Source: Klebsiella pneumoniae (GTDB taxonomy: Bacteria; Pseudomonadota; Gammaproteobacteria; Pseudomonadales; Azotimanducaceae). From it: a stretch of DNA of 6,678 nt. Position numbers and translations under genes: made by a program. Below, piece by piece: positions 5,415 through 6,678 of the stretch (position 1 is the stretch's first letter; every line of letters begins with the position of its first letter). A model generated the notes under the pieces. It ran no database searches. It was not told the DNA's origin and worked only from the letters and a program-made list of their open reading frames with translations. The DNA is taken from contig CAMDVY010000171.1 of the NCBI GenBank assembly GCA_945878745.1, positions 1-6,678 on the forward strand, written 5' to 3'.

Positions 5415-6607
5415 CACAAACCCGTCACCTGGAATTCAACCTTGACCTGTTGGCCAACCCAGCTGGTGTCGGTCCACTCACCGGTACCAAGACCCAGTTC
5501 GATTCGATCAAGGTCCACCGATCCCGTGATCGTATCCTTGTCATTCACACGCTCATGCGAAAAGGACAAGCGAATCGGATACTCGTTGTTGCGAATACGC
5601 AATGTGCCGGTTGCCGTGTATCCGCCACTCTCTGCAGCGAATATCCCGATGCTGCGAAAGATGACCTCCGGATGCACGCTGCTATCGAACCACTCCGGCT
5701 TGAGCAGCGTGCTATCACGATCGTTGTCGCCTGTGACCGGCGAGGTAGCGTCGACTCGAACCCGTGCGCTGCTGGCAGGGAGATTGGACGGGTCGAATCG
5801 AATGTCTGCGCTCCATCGTTGCCATGATCCGGTGAAAGGTGCCCCGGCCTGATCGGCGGTGAACCGCAGGTAACTCTGATTCTGATCGATGTTCCATAGC
5901 GGCAGGGTGGTGTCGATCATAGTCGACGGCGCCGGAGCGACGTGGTCAGCAACAGGTGGTTCTGCTGCAGTATTGGAGGCTGCTTCACTTTCAGAAGGTG
6001 CTGGAACGGAGAGCAGGCTGACACCAACGATGAACGCGATGACAAACAAACTGATCGACACCCAGGACGACATGCGACCGAGCACGCCATCACGATCAAA
6101 CAGCCCATGTTTGAGCGATGCGAGGATATGCAGCAACGCCAGCACGAAGAGAAGGTTTGCAAGCACTTCGTGAACTTCCTCAAGCAGTTCAGCGCGGGAT
6201 TCGTTGCCGCTGATCAGATCCGGAAAAACAAAGACGTTGAACCAGCTCACTGAGTAGGCGGTGGCTGACGAAAACAGCCAGCCGCTCAGAGGCAGGGCGA
6301 AGATCAGGATGTAGAGCAATGCATGACTGAGGTTGGACGCACGAACCTGCCAGCGAGGCATCGATACCGGCAAGGCTGGCACTGAGTGAGTAAAACGCCA
6401 GGCAACACGAATGATGGCCAGCATGAGAACTGTCATGCCAACCGATTTGTGATTCGCCAGTAGCGCAAGTTCCTGCAGGTCGGACACGGCGTCTTCGGCC
6501 ATGTTGGCCAGTGCAAACTGCAGGAGGATCAGCCCGGCGATCAGCCAATGCAGGATTCTGGCGACTTCGTGATAGCGCGTTGTACTTGTGGGCGAGGTCG
6601 CAGTCAT
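5414..6607 (-). CDS. Cytochrome b561-YceI fusion protein (397 aa)
   Basis: Two domains in one chain. Residues about 10-180 form a bacterial cytochrome b561, a haem-b quinol-linked electron carrier of the inner membrane. Helices lie near 15-34, 54-71, 93-113 and 143-166. Candidate haem-ligand histidines are His20 (ILHW), His53 (NHKSVG), His146 (EVHEV) and His160 (LLHIL); His13, His95 and His166 are also present. A fifth helix (183-202) is followed by a Ser/Ala/Pro/Glu-rich linker (203-235). A YceI-like lipocalin domain (236-397) begins WNIDQNQSYLRF and contains EWFDSSVHPEVIF (305-317); this fold typically binds isoprenoid or quinone-like lipids. With a cytoplasmic N-terminus the fifth helix puts YceI in the periplasm. 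The ribosome site AAGGA is 6 bases before the ATG. It heads the visible mauED cluster. Donor and acceptor are unknown. Confidence 0.9.
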   Translation of the reverse strand: MTATSPTSTTRYHEVARILHWLIAGLILLQFALANMAEDAVSDLQELALLANHKSVGMTVLMLAIIRVAWRFTHSVPALPVSMPRWQVRASNLSHALLYILIFALPLSGWLFSSATAYSVSWFNVFVFPDLISGNESRAELLEEVHEVLANLLFVLALLHILASLKHGLFDRDGVLGRMSSWVSISLFVIAFIVGVSLLSVPAPSESEAASNTAAEPPVADHVAPAPSTMIDTTLPLWNIDQNQSYLRFTADQAGAPFTGSWQRWSADIRFDPSNLPASSARVRVDATSPVTGDNDRDSTLLKPEWFDSSVHPEVIFRSIGIFAAESGGYTATGTLRIRNNEYPIRLSFSHERVNDKDTITGSVDLDRIELGLGTGEWTDTSWVGQQVKVEFQVTGL

Positions 6608-6610
6608 GGG

Positions 6611-6678
6611 TCATCCTTGGCTGGGAAGGTCGATGGGTAGCGCTGGCAGCTTGACCCTGATGCGGACCGGAGTGTATT
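6611..6678 (-). CDS. C-terminal tail of an unidentified upstream gene (5' part outside the window)
   Basis: One minus-strand frame stays open from the window edge to a TGA at 6613-6611, encoding 21 residues ending VKLPALPIDLPSQG. Its stop lies 3 bases before the b561-YceI start, and that gene's ribosome site (AAGGA, 6618-6614) falls in its last codons, the usual arrangement within an operon. The stretch is too short to identify a family, and another frame is also open here, so the call rests mainly on spacing. Confidence 0.4.
   Translation of the reverse strand, partial: YTPVRIRVKLPALPIDLPSQG

Noticed and set aside
5340..5852. 170-residue open frame on the plus strand opposite the mauE start and the YceI domain
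   Set aside because: It crosses two convincingly coding minus-strand genes and its translation resembles no protein family; a shadow frame.
6189..6614. 141-residue minus-strand frame overlapping the cytochrome b561 N-terminus
   Set aside because: The alternative frame has the haem histidines and membrane helices; this one is Arg/Ser-rich with no such pattern.

Overview
The window looks like a piece of a moderately GC-rich proteobacterial chromosome, most likely from a gammaproteobacterium. The pointers are a BtuB-type outer-membrane receptor with a full cobalamin riboswitch leader, a doublet of GTAGGAGCG-type REP elements, and MauE/MauD-family redox proteins. No taxon can be named from the sequence alone.

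Layout, left to right. (1) Bases 1-898, plus strand: the C-terminal part of a short-chain dehydrogenase/reductase (SDR), then a four-copy 10-bp tandem repeat that starts at its stop codon, then a small NIPSNAP-family protein with a strong Shine-Dalgarno site. (2) Bases 901-938: a hairpin at the convergent junction, probably the terminator of the minus-strand gene that ends there. (3) Bases 926-4138, minus strand: a vitamin B12-type TonB-dependent receptor, preceded by its promoter and a cobalamin riboswitch and followed 93 bp later by a TauD/TfdA-family dioxygenase. (4) Bases 4179-4244: two inverted REP elements; the outer edge of one supplies the stop codon of the neighbouring mauD-like gene. 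(5) Bases 4241-6678, minus strand: a tight operon. It runs from the tail of an unidentified gene, through a cytochrome b561-YceI fusion and a MauE-like membrane protein, to a MauD-like thioredoxin-fold protein. Junctions are 3 bp, a 1-base TGATG overlap, and 1 bp.

How the parts may work together. The receptor should import cobalamin across the outer membrane, using TonB energy, and be switched off when the vitamin is plentiful. The b561-YceI/MauE/MauD cluster looks like a membrane and periplasm redox module: a haem-b quinol-type cytochrome tethered to a periplasmic lipocalin-like domain, plus a membrane/thioredoxin pair of the kind used to mature methylamine dehydrogenase. The position where mauA usually follows mauD is instead occupied by the REP doublet and the B12 receptor, so this mauED pair is separated from, or lacks, its classical target. 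That cluster is the most unusual content of the window. The SDR, NIPSNAP and dioxygenase genes suggest catabolism of an unidentified small molecule.
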